Program-made: the position numbers and the translations under genes | Notes under the pieces: generated by a model | What the model was told of the DNA's origin: nothing | The model's database searches: none | The model's input: the letters and a program-made list of their open reading frames with translations, nothing else | NCBI RefSeq assembly: GCF_026798195.1 | Contig: NZ_JAPQEZ010000001.1 | Location: 1-64,000, forward strand | Direction: 5' to 3' | Length of the DNA stretch: 64,000 nucleotides | Origin: Lentilactobacillus senioris | Lineage (GTDB): Bacteria; Bacillota; Bacilli; Lactobacillales; Lactobacillaceae | Part shown: positions 35,641 through 44,772 of the stretch, piece after piece | How the letters are laid out: every line of letters starts with the position of its first letter | Numbering within the stretch: position 1 is the first letter of the stretch

Positions 35641-37101
35641 CTACAAGATCGGCGATAGTAACCGACTAAACGTTTGCTTGAACTTCAGCCAAGTAGACTG
35701 CTGTTCAAACATTTCTGGCGTTTGTAATTCACTAAAACTAATATCATTTTGATAAATATCCGTCAATTCCGCCGCCAACTTCTCATCATACAAGAAAGCA
35801 TTAATTTCAAAATTCAATTTAAAACTACGATAATCCAAGTTAGCTGACCCTACCGAAGCAATTTCGCCATCGATCACCATCGTTTTGGCGTGTAAGAAGC
35901 CATTTTGATAGTAGTAGATTTTTACCCCTTCATCGGCTAATTGATGCGCGTAATACTGCGTCGCCCGATAAACGAAGGCGTGATCCGGCATACACGGCAA
36001 CATAATTCGCACATCTACTCCGGATTTAGCCGCAATTCGCAACGCATCCAAGACACTATCATCTGGGATCAAATATGGGGTTTGAATCCAGCAGTACTGT
36101 TTAGCTTTTAAGATCATTTTAATATACCCCATCTTGATTTGCTGCATCTCAGAGTTGGGGCCGCTGGAAACAATCTGCATGTCCACCAAGCCTTTGGTGG
36201 TAGTAACTGGAAAATACTTCGGATCTACTTGAGCCTCATTGATTTGGTCATGCGGACTAGTAGCATTCCAATCTAAAATAAATCGTGATTGCAATCCAAA
36301 GACTCCAGAACCAATAATTCGTAGATGGGTATCGCGCCAGTTACCGAACTTTTTCTTCCGGCCTAAATACTGATCGCCGATATTGTAACCACCGATATAG
36401 CCAATCATCCCGTCGATCACCACAATTTTTCTGTGATCCCGAAAGTTTAACCGAAAATCCAAGATAGCAGAGTGGGTATTCAAGAATGGATAGGCATAGC
36501 CGCCAGCTTTGCGCAAAGGTTCAAAGAACTTCCGGGTTGTCCCTAAGGAGCCCCAAGAATCATAAATCACCCGTACTTCTAAGCCTTCTTGCGCTTTTTT
36601 AACCAATAAATTTAAAATTTCATTACCAATTTGATCGTTGTAAAACGTGTAAAATTCAATATGAATACTTTTTTTAGCCGCTTCAATATCTTCAATCAAG
36701 CGGTGAAACAAATCAGTTCCCTTAGTAAACACCTTGACTTTATTTTTCCGAGCCAAAAACGCCGCATCGGTTTCTTTAAACATCTGGACCACGGTTTGAT
36801 TTTTTTCCGCCACCAAATCAGCAGGAGTCTGATCCTGGTTGCCCGCTTGTTTTCGTTGTTCAGTTAAGCGATCATTAATTTGCATTTGCACGTGGTTATG
36901 TAATCTAAATAATCGGTTTTGGGGGAGTTGCCGGCCTACAAAAGCATAAGCAACAAACCCCACGATTGGTAGAAAAATTAACACTAAGAGCCAAGCCCAA
37001 ATGGCCGCAATATCCCGTTTTTCTTTAAAAACAGTTATGATAGCTAAGACAGCATTGACCACTACAATTACATTAAAAACCGCTTGCCAGTCAATTGACA
37101 T
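35641..37101 (-). CDS. cls: Cardiolipin synthase
   Basis: Condenses phosphatidylglycerol molecules to cardiolipin at the membrane. 486 aa with two N-terminal membrane helices (about 5-24 and 33-54) and two phospholipase-D HKD motifs: His223/Lys225/Asp230 in FRDHRKIVVID and His404/Lys406/Asp411 in FLHAKTMVID. Both motifs are complete. Standalone gene, with the candidate ncRNA promoter directly after its stop. Confidence 0.96.
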   Translation of the reverse strand: MSIDWQAVFNVIVVVNAVLAIITVFKEKRDIAAIWAWLLVLIFLPIVGFVAYAFVGRQLPQNRLFRLHNHVQMQINDRLTEQRKQAGNQDQTPADLVAEKNQTVVQMFKETDAAFLARKNKVKVFTKGTDLFHRLIEDIEAAKKSIHIEFYTFYNDQIGNEILNLLVKKAQEGLEVRVIYDSWGSLGTTRKFFEPLRKAGGYAYPFLNTHSAILDFRLNFRDHRKIVVIDGMIGYIGGYNIGDQYLGRKKKFGNWRDTHLRIIGSGVFGLQSRFILDWNATSPHDQINEAQVDPKYFPVTTTKGLVDMQIVSSGPNSEMQQIKMGYIKMILKAKQYCWIQTPYLIPDDSVLDALRIAAKSGVDVRIMLPCMPDHAFVYRATQYYAHQLADEGVKIYYYQNGFLHAKTMVIDGEIASVGSANLDYRSFKLNFEINAFLYDEKLAAELTDIYQNDISFSELQTPEMFEQQSTWLKFKQTFSRLLSPIL

Positions 37102-37186
37102 AATCGACTCCTTTCTATATCTTGATCAATAATAGTATTAATATAACTCAAATTACACCTTGATACTAGAAAGAAGCTGGAAAAAA

Positions 37187-37336
37187 ATGTTACCTAAAAT
37201 TGTCTTATTTGCGGGAGTTCACGGAATTCATTCCGTCCATATTCTCCACGAACTTTTTAAAAACCAGCCAATGATTGGCGCTGCCGTCATTGTTGCCTTT
37301 ATTTTGTACTTGATTTATCGCACCCTCAATCGTTAA
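37187..37336 (+). CDS. 49-aa membrane peptide with a regular histidine row
   Basis: A short gene reading MLPKIVLFAGVHGIHSVHIL then HELFKNQPMI and GAAVIVAFILYLIYRTLNR. His12, His15, His18 and His21 are spaced every third residue, and residues about 30-44 form a membrane helix with a basic C-terminus. The ribosome-binding site is weak (GAAAGAAG/CTGG upstream). It lies between the divergent cls gene and the baeRF-type gene, whose ATG is 68 bp downstream on the same strand. Function unknown; metal or membrane-surface binding is speculative. Confidence 0.5.
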   Translation: MLPKIVLFAGVHGIHSVHILHELFKNQPMIGAAVIVAFILYLIYRTLNR

Positions 37337-37404
37337 AACACCATTTTAAAATCATCCGTGATAAGATGAACTTAATCACAAAAGTTAATTTGGAGGGATC
37401 AATT

Positions 37405-38571
37405 ATGGCTATTAATGCAGATATTAAAAACTTACTAACGGTTTCAGCTCACAAAGGACCGATCGTAACGATTGTGCTTCCTTTAAATCCTAAAGCGGAC
37501 AATTCCGTAGAAGACAAAACTCAACTCAATAGTTTGATTGCCCAAGCCAAAAAAGCATACCTATCAAAATACTTAAGCAAATTCTGGCCTGACTATGAAG
37601 CTAAATTAAACCAATTACTCCAAACCGAAACTCTAGGCAACGATGTTTCTCAAGGCCTAGCCATCTACGTTACTGCGGATCAAATCAACATGTTCCGACT
37701 TAACTACCCAGCTAAGCCAGCATTTGCAGTGGGCGACACTATGCAAGTCTTACCATTACTCAAAGACTTCCAATTCCCACTAGCATACAATTTGGTTGTT
37801 TTGCGGAAGAATTCATTTCATCTCTTCCAAATCCAAAACCGGGTAATTGAAGAGCCAGAAGTTACCGCTGATACTCCTTCCACCCTAACAGACGCCTTAG
37901 GAGATTACATCCCTGCTGATGATCAACAATTAAAATCTGCTGGTCACGGCCGTGGCCATGGTGCTACTTTCAAGCGGGGCTACGATCCTAAAGAAGAATC
38001 TGATAGAAGCGATCAACTTCGTTACTTCCAAGCAGTAGATGAATACGTAATCAAGAACTTTACCAACAAGGATCATTTACCAGTTGTTTTAGCAGCTGAA
38101 CCAGCTGTCCAAGGAGAATTCAGAAAAATCACTAAGAACAAGATGCTTTCTGATGTGCGCTTTGAAAAGATTCCTAGTCTCAAAACTTCTCACAAAGAAT
38201 TACTAGACATGGTGCGAAACGTTAACGCCCAATACAACCATCTAACAATCTTAGAATTGGCAGATCGTTTCGATAACGCTACTGGCGCTAAGAAGACCCT
38301 TACCGATATTAACAAAATTGCGGAAGCCGCAATGGCGGGCTCAGTTGCTACCCTCTTCGTTAAAGATGGTGCTTACGTGGCTGAAAAGGACGTTAACCAC
38401 GTTCAATTTGACAGTAAAGATACCGAAGGGCATCCAAGCAACTTGCTAAACGATTTGGCAATTACCACTACTGGTTTCAACGGTGACGTTTATGTCTTGC
38501 CTGAAGAAGAAATGCCAGTACAAGCAGATTACGCCGCTGTCCTGCGTTTCCCAACGACGGAAGTTAAATAA
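37405..38571 (+). CDS. baeRF-family protein (archaeo-eukaryotic release factor 1-like)
   Basis: 388 aa from ATG 37405, chosen for GGAGG 8 nt upstream; an in-frame ATG at 37366 lacks one. The domain order fits bacterial aeRF1-like proteins: N-terminal strands IVTIVLPLNPKADNS, then a middle domain, a Gly-His-rich loop GHGRGHGATFKRG, and FQAVDEYVIKNF followed by VVLAAEPAVQGEF. Members are proposed to act in ribosome rescue or stress translation, mostly by genome context. The assignment rests on motif recognition. It ends at the edge of a repeat-module array. Confidence 0.72.
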   Translation: MAINADIKNLLTVSAHKGPIVTIVLPLNPKADNSVEDKTQLNSLIAQAKKAYLSKYLSKFWPDYEAKLNQLLQTETLGNDVSQGLAIYVTADQINMFRLNYPAKPAFAVGDTMQVLPLLKDFQFPLAYNLVVLRKNSFHLFQIQNRVIEEPEVTADTPSTLTDALGDYIPADDQQLKSAGHGRGHGATFKRGYDPKEESDRSDQLRYFQAVDEYVIKNFTNKDHLPVVLAAEPAVQGEFRKITKNKMLSDVRFEKIPSLKTSHKELLDMVRNVNAQYNHLTILELADRFDNATGAKKTLTDINKIAEAAMAGSVATLFVKDGAYVAEKDVNHVQFDSKDTEGHPSNLLNDLAITTTGFNGDVYVLPEEEMPVQADYAAVLRFPTTEVK

Positions 38572-39087
38572 AGTGCTGAGGGACTCGGTAACTAACGAGT
38601 TTCTAACCTAAAAATAACGGGTAGTTTGGCATTAAGCCGCTGCCCGTTATTTTGTAGTTAGGTGAGTTAGTTGAGTCCTGAAGCCGTTTTTTGACTAAAG
38701 TGCTGACAGAACCGTTAATCATTGAGGATTAATTCTAAAGAGCAGGAATAGTTCGATTCGCAGTTTGAATCGCTATTGAATTAATTGAGCTAGGTGGAAC
38801 TGTTTGCTTTGAGAGGCCGATTTAGGATAAAGTGCTGAACCTCACGGGTGCTTTCGAGTACCAATAGAAAAATGCTGAATAGTTCGATTTGTTTTTTGAA
38901 TCGCTATTTGGCATTTTTTGTTGGACGGAAAAAGCAGTGAGGTGAAGCCGTTTTAGTAGAGTGCTGAGACCAACACGGTTTATTTCTGAGCACTAAGAAA
39001 ATAGCAGTCAATAGTTCGGCCTGAAAGATCGCTATTGACTGCTATTTATTTAAGCGGAGGAAATAAGTTGGTTGAAGCCGTTTTACG
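38571..39087 (+). repeat. Array of four palindromic repeat modules (cluster B)
   Basis: The whole gap between the baeRF gene and the convergent histidine-kinase gene. Modules at about 38571-38690, 38697-38824, 38829-38955 and 38957-39085 each begin AGTGCTGA and end GAAGCCGTTTT or GAGGCCGATTTA. Each folds on itself: e.g. GGACTC/GAGTCC, AACTAAC/GTTAGTT and AAAATAACGGG/CCCGTTATTTT in module 1; ACCTCAC/GTGAGGT and AAAAATGC/GCATTTTT in module 3. Apical cores are at 38621-38642, 38747-38776, 38878-38908 and 39009-39037. Confidence 0.85.
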
Positions 39088-39125
39088 GGGTATTGTAAGG
39101 AACAGTAACCACCACATTGCCAACC

Positions 39126-39174
39126 AAAAAGTAGAATAGGGGTGCCTTAGGCATCCCTATCCTACTTTTTATTT
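39126..39174. terminator. Terminator of the two-component operon
   Basis: AAAAAGTAGAATAGGGGTGCC pairs with GGCATCCCTATCCTACTTTTT, a 20-bp stem with a 3-nt loop, T-runs on both strands. Confidence 0.88.
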
Positions 39175-40453
39175 ACTTAAAATTTCTTGGTAACGTGCAG
39201 ATAAACGCCACGCCCGTTGGCGCCACATCAGTTACGGTAATTTTACCGTGGTGTTGGCCAATAATCCAACTAGCGATGGACAAACCTAAACCGTTACCCC
39301 CGGTATCTTGATTGCGAGATTTATCGACCCGGTAAAAACGTTCAAAAATTCGTTGTTTATCAGCATCAGAAATCGATTCACCCGTATTAGAAACAGTTAA
39401 TTTCCATGAGTTTTTACCGACGGGCTCACTAAAAACATTAATTTGATCACCGGCTTTGGTGTATTTCAAGGCGTTATCTAATAAAATGACTAATACCTGT
39501 TTCAGTAAGTCCACATCAATTTTAACAAACCCATCTACTGTATTGCCAAAGCTTAACTGCTTGTTTTGACTAGCAGCCACCTCAACGTACGGCTCAACCG
39601 TTTCTTGCATAAAATCAGATAGCTTAATCGCTACTGGATCTACCTGCATTCGATTAGAATCAGAACGCGCCACCGTCAACAATTCTGACGTCAGGCGACT
39701 TAACCGCTTGGTTTCATTAAGGGCCTGGTTAATTGGTTCGGTCTCATCAATCACCTGTGACTTGGGTTTAGTAAACAAATATTCCAACTTGTTTTGAATG
39801 ATCGTTAACGGCGTCCGCAGCTCGTGAGCCGCGTTAGAGACAAATTCCTGTTGTTTGTTCCATGATCGCAAAATTGGCCCCATAAAGTAACTCGACAGGG
39901 CGTAACTAATTAAGATCGCCGCCAACCAAAAGATTACCAAAATGATAATCAACAACTTATCAAATTCCTTAATAATGCTGGTTTGAGTATCAATATTTTC
40001 GGCAATTAAAACATAGTTCACCTGTTTGGTGGTTTGATTTTTAACTTTCATCAACACCGTCCGAAAGGAATTGCCATTAACGGTTTGGGTCATCAGTTGT
40101 CCCGTCGCTTTTGGATTGAACTTAAGCTTTTTTAATACCGCATAGCGATTACCCAACGTTGCGGTGTTCAAAATTTTGCCAGAATCACTGTAAATTACAG
40201 TATCTGCTTGAAACCGAGTTGGTCCCCCATCCCCCGGATTGAGCTGGCCGTTATTTTGGGTACTTTCAGTTGGTCGTAGCAAAACCATTTTTTGTTGGTG
40301 GACGATATTTTGGTCAATATTAGAGTAGACCGATGCTTCAAAAAAGTGACTCACCAAAATCCCCAATAATCCAAATAAAAACGCTAGTGCTAAAAATTCA
40401 ACCACAAAAAACCGACGTTGCTGCTTTTGGTTAATCTGTTTTTGTTCCTTCAT
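39173..40453 (-). CDS. Sensor histidine kinase
   Basis: 426 aa: TM1 (about 15-37), extracellular sensor region of about 125 residues, TM2 (about 167-187), then HisKA with phospho-acceptor His210 in FVSNAAHELRTPL, and a HATPase with N box VILLDNALKYTK, G1 and G2 regions RVDKSRNQDTGGNGLGLSIA. The kinase overlaps the response regulator by 23 bp. Resembles the CiaH group in layout, but the stimulus is not known. Confidence 0.95.
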   Translation of the reverse strand: MKEQKQINQKQQRRFFVVEFLALAFLFGLLGILVSHFFEASVYSNIDQNIVHQQKMVLLRPTESTQNNGQLNPGDGGPTRFQADTVIYSDSGKILNTATLGNRYAVLKKLKFNPKATGQLMTQTVNGNSFRTVLMKVKNQTTKQVNYVLIAENIDTQTSIIKEFDKLLIIILVIFWLAAILISYALSSYFMGPILRSWNKQQEFVSNAAHELRTPLTIIQNKLEYLFTKPKSQVIDETEPINQALNETKRLSRLTSELLTVARSDSNRMQVDPVAIKLSDFMQETVEPYVEVAASQNKQLSFGNTVDGFVKIDVDLLKQVLVILLDNALKYTKAGDQINVFSEPVGKNSWKLTVSNTGESISDADKQRIFERFYRVDKSRNQDTGGNGLGLSIASWIIGQHHGKITVTDVAPTGVAFICTLPRNFK

Positions 40454-41132
40454 CGTTCACCTCCACAATGTAGCCCACGTTACGAATTGTCTTAATCATT
40501 CCGTCAGCTGCAAATGGTTTTAACTTTTTTCGGAGATTACTCATATAGACTTCTACGACACTGAGCGACGTTTCCGAATCAAAGCCCCACAAGCGATCAA
40601 AAATCTGTTCCTTAGTGATAATCATTTCCGGATTTTCTAATAGGTATTGAAGTAAATCAAATTCCTTACCTTTCAAGTCCACCGGTTGACCAGCAACATT
40701 TGTCGTATGCTTGGCCAAATCCAAAGTAATCGGACCACCGGAAACCGTAGTTTCTTTATTTAATTTTCCGGCGCGTTTCAGTAATGATTTCACCCGCATC
40801 AACAGCTCTTCTCGATGAAACGGCTTAGTTAAATAGTCATCACTGCCCGCTTGAAATCCCTTTAATTTGTCCACAATGGTATCTTTGGCCGTCAAAATTA
40901 AAACCGGCGTATCATTACCAAATTGGCGAATATTTTTCAGTAATTCCAGCCCGTCTTGTCCCGGTAACATGATATCTAAGACAATCAAATCCACATCAGG
41001 ATCCAGTGCCATTTCTTCACCGGTATAACCATCATAAGCGTTTCTAACGGTAACGGTATCCGTTAAAAAATCCGCAAGCCCACTGGCCAGTTCTTTATTA
41101 TCTTCGACAATTAAAATTGTTGGTTTATTCAT
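40431..41132 (-). CDS. OmpR-family response regulator
   Basis: 233 aa: receiver domain with phospho-acceptor Asp53 in LIVLDIMLPGQDG, acidic pocket VEDN, and the conserved Lys in YLTKPF; C-terminal winged helix (about 130-225) with VEVYMSNLRKKL and IRNVGYIV. First gene of the two-gene system, expected to be activated by the kinase encoded downstream. Confidence 0.96.
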   Translation of the reverse strand: MNKPTILIVEDNKELASGLADFLTDTVTVRNAYDGYTGEEMALDPDVDLIVLDIMLPGQDGLELLKNIRQFGNDTPVLILTAKDTIVDKLKGFQAGSDDYLTKPFHREELLMRVKSLLKRAGKLNKETTVSGGPITLDLAKHTTNVAGQPVDLKGKEFDLLQYLLENPEMIITKEQIFDRLWGFDSETSLSVVEVYMSNLRKKLKPFAADGMIKTIRNVGYIVEVNDEGTKTD

Positions 41133-41317
41133 ATCTTTACCTCGTAATATCTATAGTAAATAGTTTTGCTTCCCAAAAGTCAAATGAGACCCTTTTCTTT
41201 TTTAAGTTTCGTTTATGTTAATCTCCGGTTTCAGTTTATCAAAGAATTATTAATTCAAAGTTAAAAGGCTAGTATTCCCCTAATATTTATGATATTTTAG
41301 CCGGAGAGGTGATATAT

Positions 41318-41866
41318 ATGAAAAAAGCAATTCGAATTTTAACTGCAGTAAGTGCTGCATTCGCACTGGCTCTTATCTTGGTCGGCTGCGGTAATTCTAA
41401 GTCCCAATCTAATGGTAGTAATGACAGTAGTAAAGCAAGTATGCAAAACACCAACCCAAATAACACCGACGCCAAAACGAACTTAACTAAAGGTAACAAA
41501 TTATGGTACATGGCTGGCAGTCTAAACGCCAAAAGTAAATCTGGCTTTGATGCTTATTACTTCAAAGGCAACAAGGTAACTATCTATAGTGTTGATAAAA
41601 TTTATAAGAGTTTTGATGCCGCTAAGAAGGCCAATGCATTAGACAAGCAAGGAACTTTAACTTACACCTTCAAAAACACATCCAAGACCAAACCCGTAAT
41701 CAGTATGAAGGGGCAACTAAGTGGACTTGATATGGATCAAACTATTAGCGTAGGCAATCCAATCAGTGGCACCAATAAAACTACCGGCTTAAAAGTAGCT
41801 GGCTACAAGGTAGTTCGTGATTTAGATTACGATAAAACCAATCAAGTTTTAGTAGCAGTTCAATAA
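41318..41866 (+). CDS. Uncharacterised lipoprotein
   Basis: 182 aa from ATG 41318 (GGAGAGG 8 nt upstream; the in-frame GTG 41309 overlaps that site). Signal peptide and lipobox LVGC put the lipid anchor on Cys24. A Ser/Asn-rich linker follows, then a small beta-rich domain (KLWYMAGSLNAKSKSGFD, YYFKGNKVTIYSVD). The domain is not recognised by name. It is divergent from the two-component system, which could be its regulator. Confidence 0.82.
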   Translation: MKKAIRILTAVSAAFALALILVGCGNSKSQSNGSNDSSKASMQNTNPNNTDAKTNLTKGNKLWYMAGSLNAKSKSGFDAYYFKGNKVTIYSVDKIYKSFDAAKKANALDKQGTLTYTFKNTSKTKPVISMKGQLSGLDMDQTISVGNPISGTNKTTGLKVAGYKVVRDLDYDKTNQVLVAVQ

Positions 41867-41870
41867 CATA

Positions 41871-41900
41871 AAAAAACATGCCAATCGGCATGTTTTTTTA
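41871..41900. terminator. Bidirectional terminator
   Basis: AAAAAAACATGCC pairs with GGCATGTTTTTTT. It separates the lipoprotein gene from pepC. Confidence 0.9.
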
Positions 41901-43226
41901 TTACGCAAGTGAATCCCAAGCAGGTAATTCCACCGGCGCTTTAGTTAATAATTCTCGTTGCGTGTCTGTTAGATGCTTTTTATTCACGACCACTTCGTAT
42001 ACAAAGTCGTTCATCCAATCAGCACTCATCGTAAAGTAGCCGTTTTCACCGTTTTTAGCGCCCCAAGAATTCTCAACTTTCCACTTAGTTACCTTATCTG
42101 CCACCACTTCGGCACCGGTAAGGGTCATGGCGTGAGACACTGCTGCTTCGTGGGTTTCTAGGCGTTGAGCCTTAGTCATCTGTAACTCTACGCCAAACAG
42201 TTCGGAATAGCGGTACAAATTACTGTCTAAATATCCCCGTTTTCGATCCATTTGTTGCATTACATCGTTACCAAACCAAACTGCTTGGCCATCTTGCAAC
42301 TGAGCTAACGCTACCTGTTCCAATACGTCCATTTCCACGTTTAAAAATTGAATTTGGCGACCGCCCACCACGTTTTCTTCACTAGGTAATCGATATAACT
42401 GATTCAACGGTTTATCCGGTGAATTAGTCACCGTCACATACTCACTTAAGTCCATATCAATATAATCTTGATAAAATTGTTGCGGGGTTAAACCAGTTAC
42501 TCGGTGATACTGTTTATCATCATCGCGATACGTTAGGTCAAACTGCATTGGCGGTTCGCCTAAGGCGTAGGCGGTAATTTTATAAATCGCAGCAAGCATG
42601 TTTTCCTTGGCCGCAATAATTTCAGCATCACTTTTTTCTTCTGCAATCAGTTGCCGTAATTGCAGGCCATCTTGTCTTAACTTCCGGTTCAAATTGGCAG
42701 CTAACGCACCTGTATCCTCAGAATTGGCTGTTTCTGGATAGACACTAACCGGCACCACTCCGTATTTTTCAACTAATGCTGCGGCCATATCCCACTGCCC
42801 ACCGTCGTCATCTGGCATTTCAAAGTAAAAACTCACTTCTCGATCAGATAACGGCCGACTAGCTGTGGCAATCACCCGGTCATAAAAAATATTAGCCCGT
42901 TCAATTTTGTCCCAGAAAAATAGATATTTTTCAGAGAGTTCAAAATTTTTCACTTTGTATTGCTTAGCAAATTGGTGCCGCAACATATTAGCAGCTGAAA
43001 ATAGCCAACACCGTCCACTCCGTTTTTGATTAGTGACTTTGCCCGTTTCTAGTTCTAAGGAAAAGACCGGATCTAATCTCACTGCCACTTGTGGATCAAA
43101 CGCCGCTGCGTCGATACCATTGTGGGTAATAGTTCTAGTTAACACTTCTGCATTGGGATCTTTATGCAACGAATTGCTTAATTGGGTTAATTCTGCTGGT
43201 TCTAATGGTTGACCAAACTGTGCCAT
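41901..43226 (-). CDS. pepC: C1 family aminopeptidase (PepC / bleomycin hydrolase type)
   Basis: Cytoplasmic thiol aminopeptidase that trims peptides after oligopeptide import. 441 aa, full length. Catalytic Cys73 lies in RSGRCWLFSAANMLR, His in AAVSHAMTLTGAE and Asn in KVENSWGAKNGENGYF. PepE/PepG paralogues in lactobacilli share this layout, so the exact specificity could be endopeptidase. Monocistronic, with terminators on both sides. Confidence 0.93.
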   Translation of the reverse strand: MAQFGQPLEPAELTQLSNSLHKDPNAEVLTRTITHNGIDAAAFDPQVAVRLDPVFSLELETGKVTNQKRSGRCWLFSAANMLRHQFAKQYKVKNFELSEKYLFFWDKIERANIFYDRVIATASRPLSDREVSFYFEMPDDDGGQWDMAAALVEKYGVVPVSVYPETANSEDTGALAANLNRKLRQDGLQLRQLIAEEKSDAEIIAAKENMLAAIYKITAYALGEPPMQFDLTYRDDDKQYHRVTGLTPQQFYQDYIDMDLSEYVTVTNSPDKPLNQLYRLPSEENVVGGRQIQFLNVEMDVLEQVALAQLQDGQAVWFGNDVMQQMDRKRGYLDSNLYRYSELFGVELQMTKAQRLETHEAAVSHAMTLTGAEVVADKVTKWKVENSWGAKNGENGYFTMSADWMNDFVYEVVVNKKHLTDTQRELLTKAPVELPAWDSLA

Positions 43227-43258
43227 ACTATCATTTCCCTTCTAATCTATTTTGATGT

Positions 43259-43290
43259 TAAAAAAGTCGGCCTTCAGCCGACTTTTTATT
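43259..43290 (-). terminator. Terminator of the DUF536 protein gene
   Basis: AAAAAGTCGGC pairs with GCCGACTTTTT over a CTTCA-type loop. Confidence 0.87.
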
Positions 43291-43858
43291 TCTTTTGGCG
43301 ACCAAATGGCCACCATCTTCTTTTGGTAGTGGTGCTAGTTGCATCTTCACTGCGAGGAGGTAACGGATTAATTTTTTCAGTTTCCGCCTCATCAGCTTGG
43401 CCTTCTAACTTCACTTTACCTGGTTTTGCTTCATTGTCAGCCTGTGGTTGTTCAGCTGTTTCAATTGCTTTAACCTCTGCCTTGCTGGTTTCTAATTGCT
43501 TCATTCGTTGTTGAACATCTAACTGTAACTGTTGAGATTGATCTAACAACTTATGTAATTCAGCAATTTGACGATCCTTTTCCTTTAATTGATCAGACTG
43601 ACTGGTCAATTGCTCGCTCAAGACACCTAGCTCTTGACGTGCCAAATCAACTTGATCGTCATCTTCAGCAGTATCTTGTTCAGTGATTCCGCTGGCCTTA
43701 AATTGTTCCTTTAGTTCCGCAACCCCTTCATCGGTAATTAAAATTTTATTACCTTGTTTTTCAGTTCGCGTTTTTCGGAACTCGTCCGTCATTCGTTTGC
43801 GAATGGCAGTTTTCGATACCCCGATTTCATCGGCAATATCTTTAATAGATTCTGACAT
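43286..43858 (-). CDS. DUF536-type protein with N-terminal HTH and coiled coil
   Basis: 190 aa from ATG 43858, GAGGTG upstream. Residues 1-50 form a helix-turn-helix (IKDIADEIGVSKTAIRKRMT), as seen in replication-associated DUF536 proteins of Lactobacillales plasmids and chromosomes. Residues about 75-135 are a coiled coil, and the C-terminus is basic and tryptophan-containing (TKRRWWPFGRQKK), possibly a membrane- or nucleic-acid-contacting tail. Role unknown; DNA binding with oligomerisation is likely. exoA lies 50 bp upstream on the same strand. Confidence 0.8.
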   Translation of the reverse strand: MSESIKDIADEIGVSKTAIRKRMTDEFRKTRTEKQGNKILITDEGVAELKEQFKASGITEQDTAEDDDQVDLARQELGVLSEQLTSQSDQLKEKDRQIAELHKLLDQSQQLQLDVQQRMKQLETSKAEVKAIETAEQPQADNEAKPGKVKLEGQADEAETEKINPLPPRSEDATSTTTKRRWWPFGRQKK

Positions 43859-43908
43859 ACTGTTCACCTCGCTAAACATTATAGCACATCGCAAACTAGT
43901 TCGCGAAG

Positions 43909-44670
43909 TCAGTTTGCAAAATCAAGTTCTACTGGACAATGATCGGAACCGTAGATGTCAGTTAAGATTTCAGCCGCCGCAATTTGATCCGCCAAAATTT
44001 CGCTAACGACAAAATAATCTATCCGCCACCCCGAATTATTCTCACGGGCATGGAAGCGATAGCTCCACCAAGAATAAATCCCTGCTTCATTCGGATGCAG
44101 CATTCTAAATGAGTCTACATATCCTGCAGCCAACCAGTTGCTAAAATCAGCTCGTTCTTCATCTGAAAAGCCGGGGTTATGGTGATTACTGGTGGGATTT
44201 TTCAAGTCAATAGGTTCATGAGCCACATTTAAATCTCCGCAAACTACTACTGGTTTAACAGCATTCAATTTTTGGAGATAGTCTAAAAAGACAGCATCCC
44301 ATTGTTGGCGAAACGCCAAACGCTTTAACTTCGGTTGCGCATTAGGCGTATAGCAGCACACCACATAATAATTTGCGTATTCAGCAGTAATTACCCGCCC
44401 TTCATGGTCTAATTCTTCATTACCAATATCAGTAGAAACGGATAACGGTTCTTCCTTGGTAAAAATAGCAGTTCCAGAATAACCCTTACGTTCCGCAAAA
44501 TTCCAGTACTGATGATAGCCAGGTAATTCCAATTCAATTTGCCCTTCTTGAACCTTAGTTTCTTGAATACAAAAAACATCAGCATCCAACTGGTTAAAGG
44601 TAGCTATGAAGTCATGCGTGTTAACTGCAGCTCTAATACCATTAACGTTCCAAGAGATTAACTTTGTCAT
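43909..44670 (-). CDS. Exodeoxyribonuclease III / AP endonuclease
   Basis: Mg2+-dependent base-excision repair nuclease, 253 aa. Motifs: N-terminal KLISWNVNGIRA (metal-binding Asn), CIQETKVQEG (catalytic Glu), GDLNVAHEPIDL (Asp/Asn pair) and C-terminal YGSDHCPVELDF (catalytic His). Matches the ExoA/XthA family over its full length. Confidence 0.95.
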   Translation of the reverse strand: MTKLISWNVNGIRAAVNTHDFIATFNQLDADVFCIQETKVQEGQIELELPGYHQYWNFAERKGYSGTAIFTKEEPLSVSTDIGNEELDHEGRVITAEYANYYVVCCYTPNAQPKLKRLAFRQQWDAVFLDYLQKLNAVKPVVVCGDLNVAHEPIDLKNPTSNHHNPGFSDEERADFSNWLAAGYVDSFRMLHPNEAGIYSWWSYRFHARENNSGWRIDYFVVSEILADQIAAAEILTDIYGSDHCPVELDFAN

Positions 44671-44772
44671 TAACTTCCCTCCTCAATTACCCTTAGTTTA
44701 TCATAGCCTGGTTGGTGTGCCTGGCCAGATATGCTAAAATTGAAGCAGTTTAATTTAAGTGAGGCCGTAATT

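Noticed and set aside
38747-38776. tRNA T-loop (GTTCGATTC) in the repeat cores
   Set aside because: The motif resembles a T-loop, but no acceptor, D or anticodon arm is present and the core pairs with its own 3' arm instead.
38571-39087. CRISPR array
   Set aside because: Units are too long, mutually different and internally palindromic; there are no uniform spacers and no cas genes.
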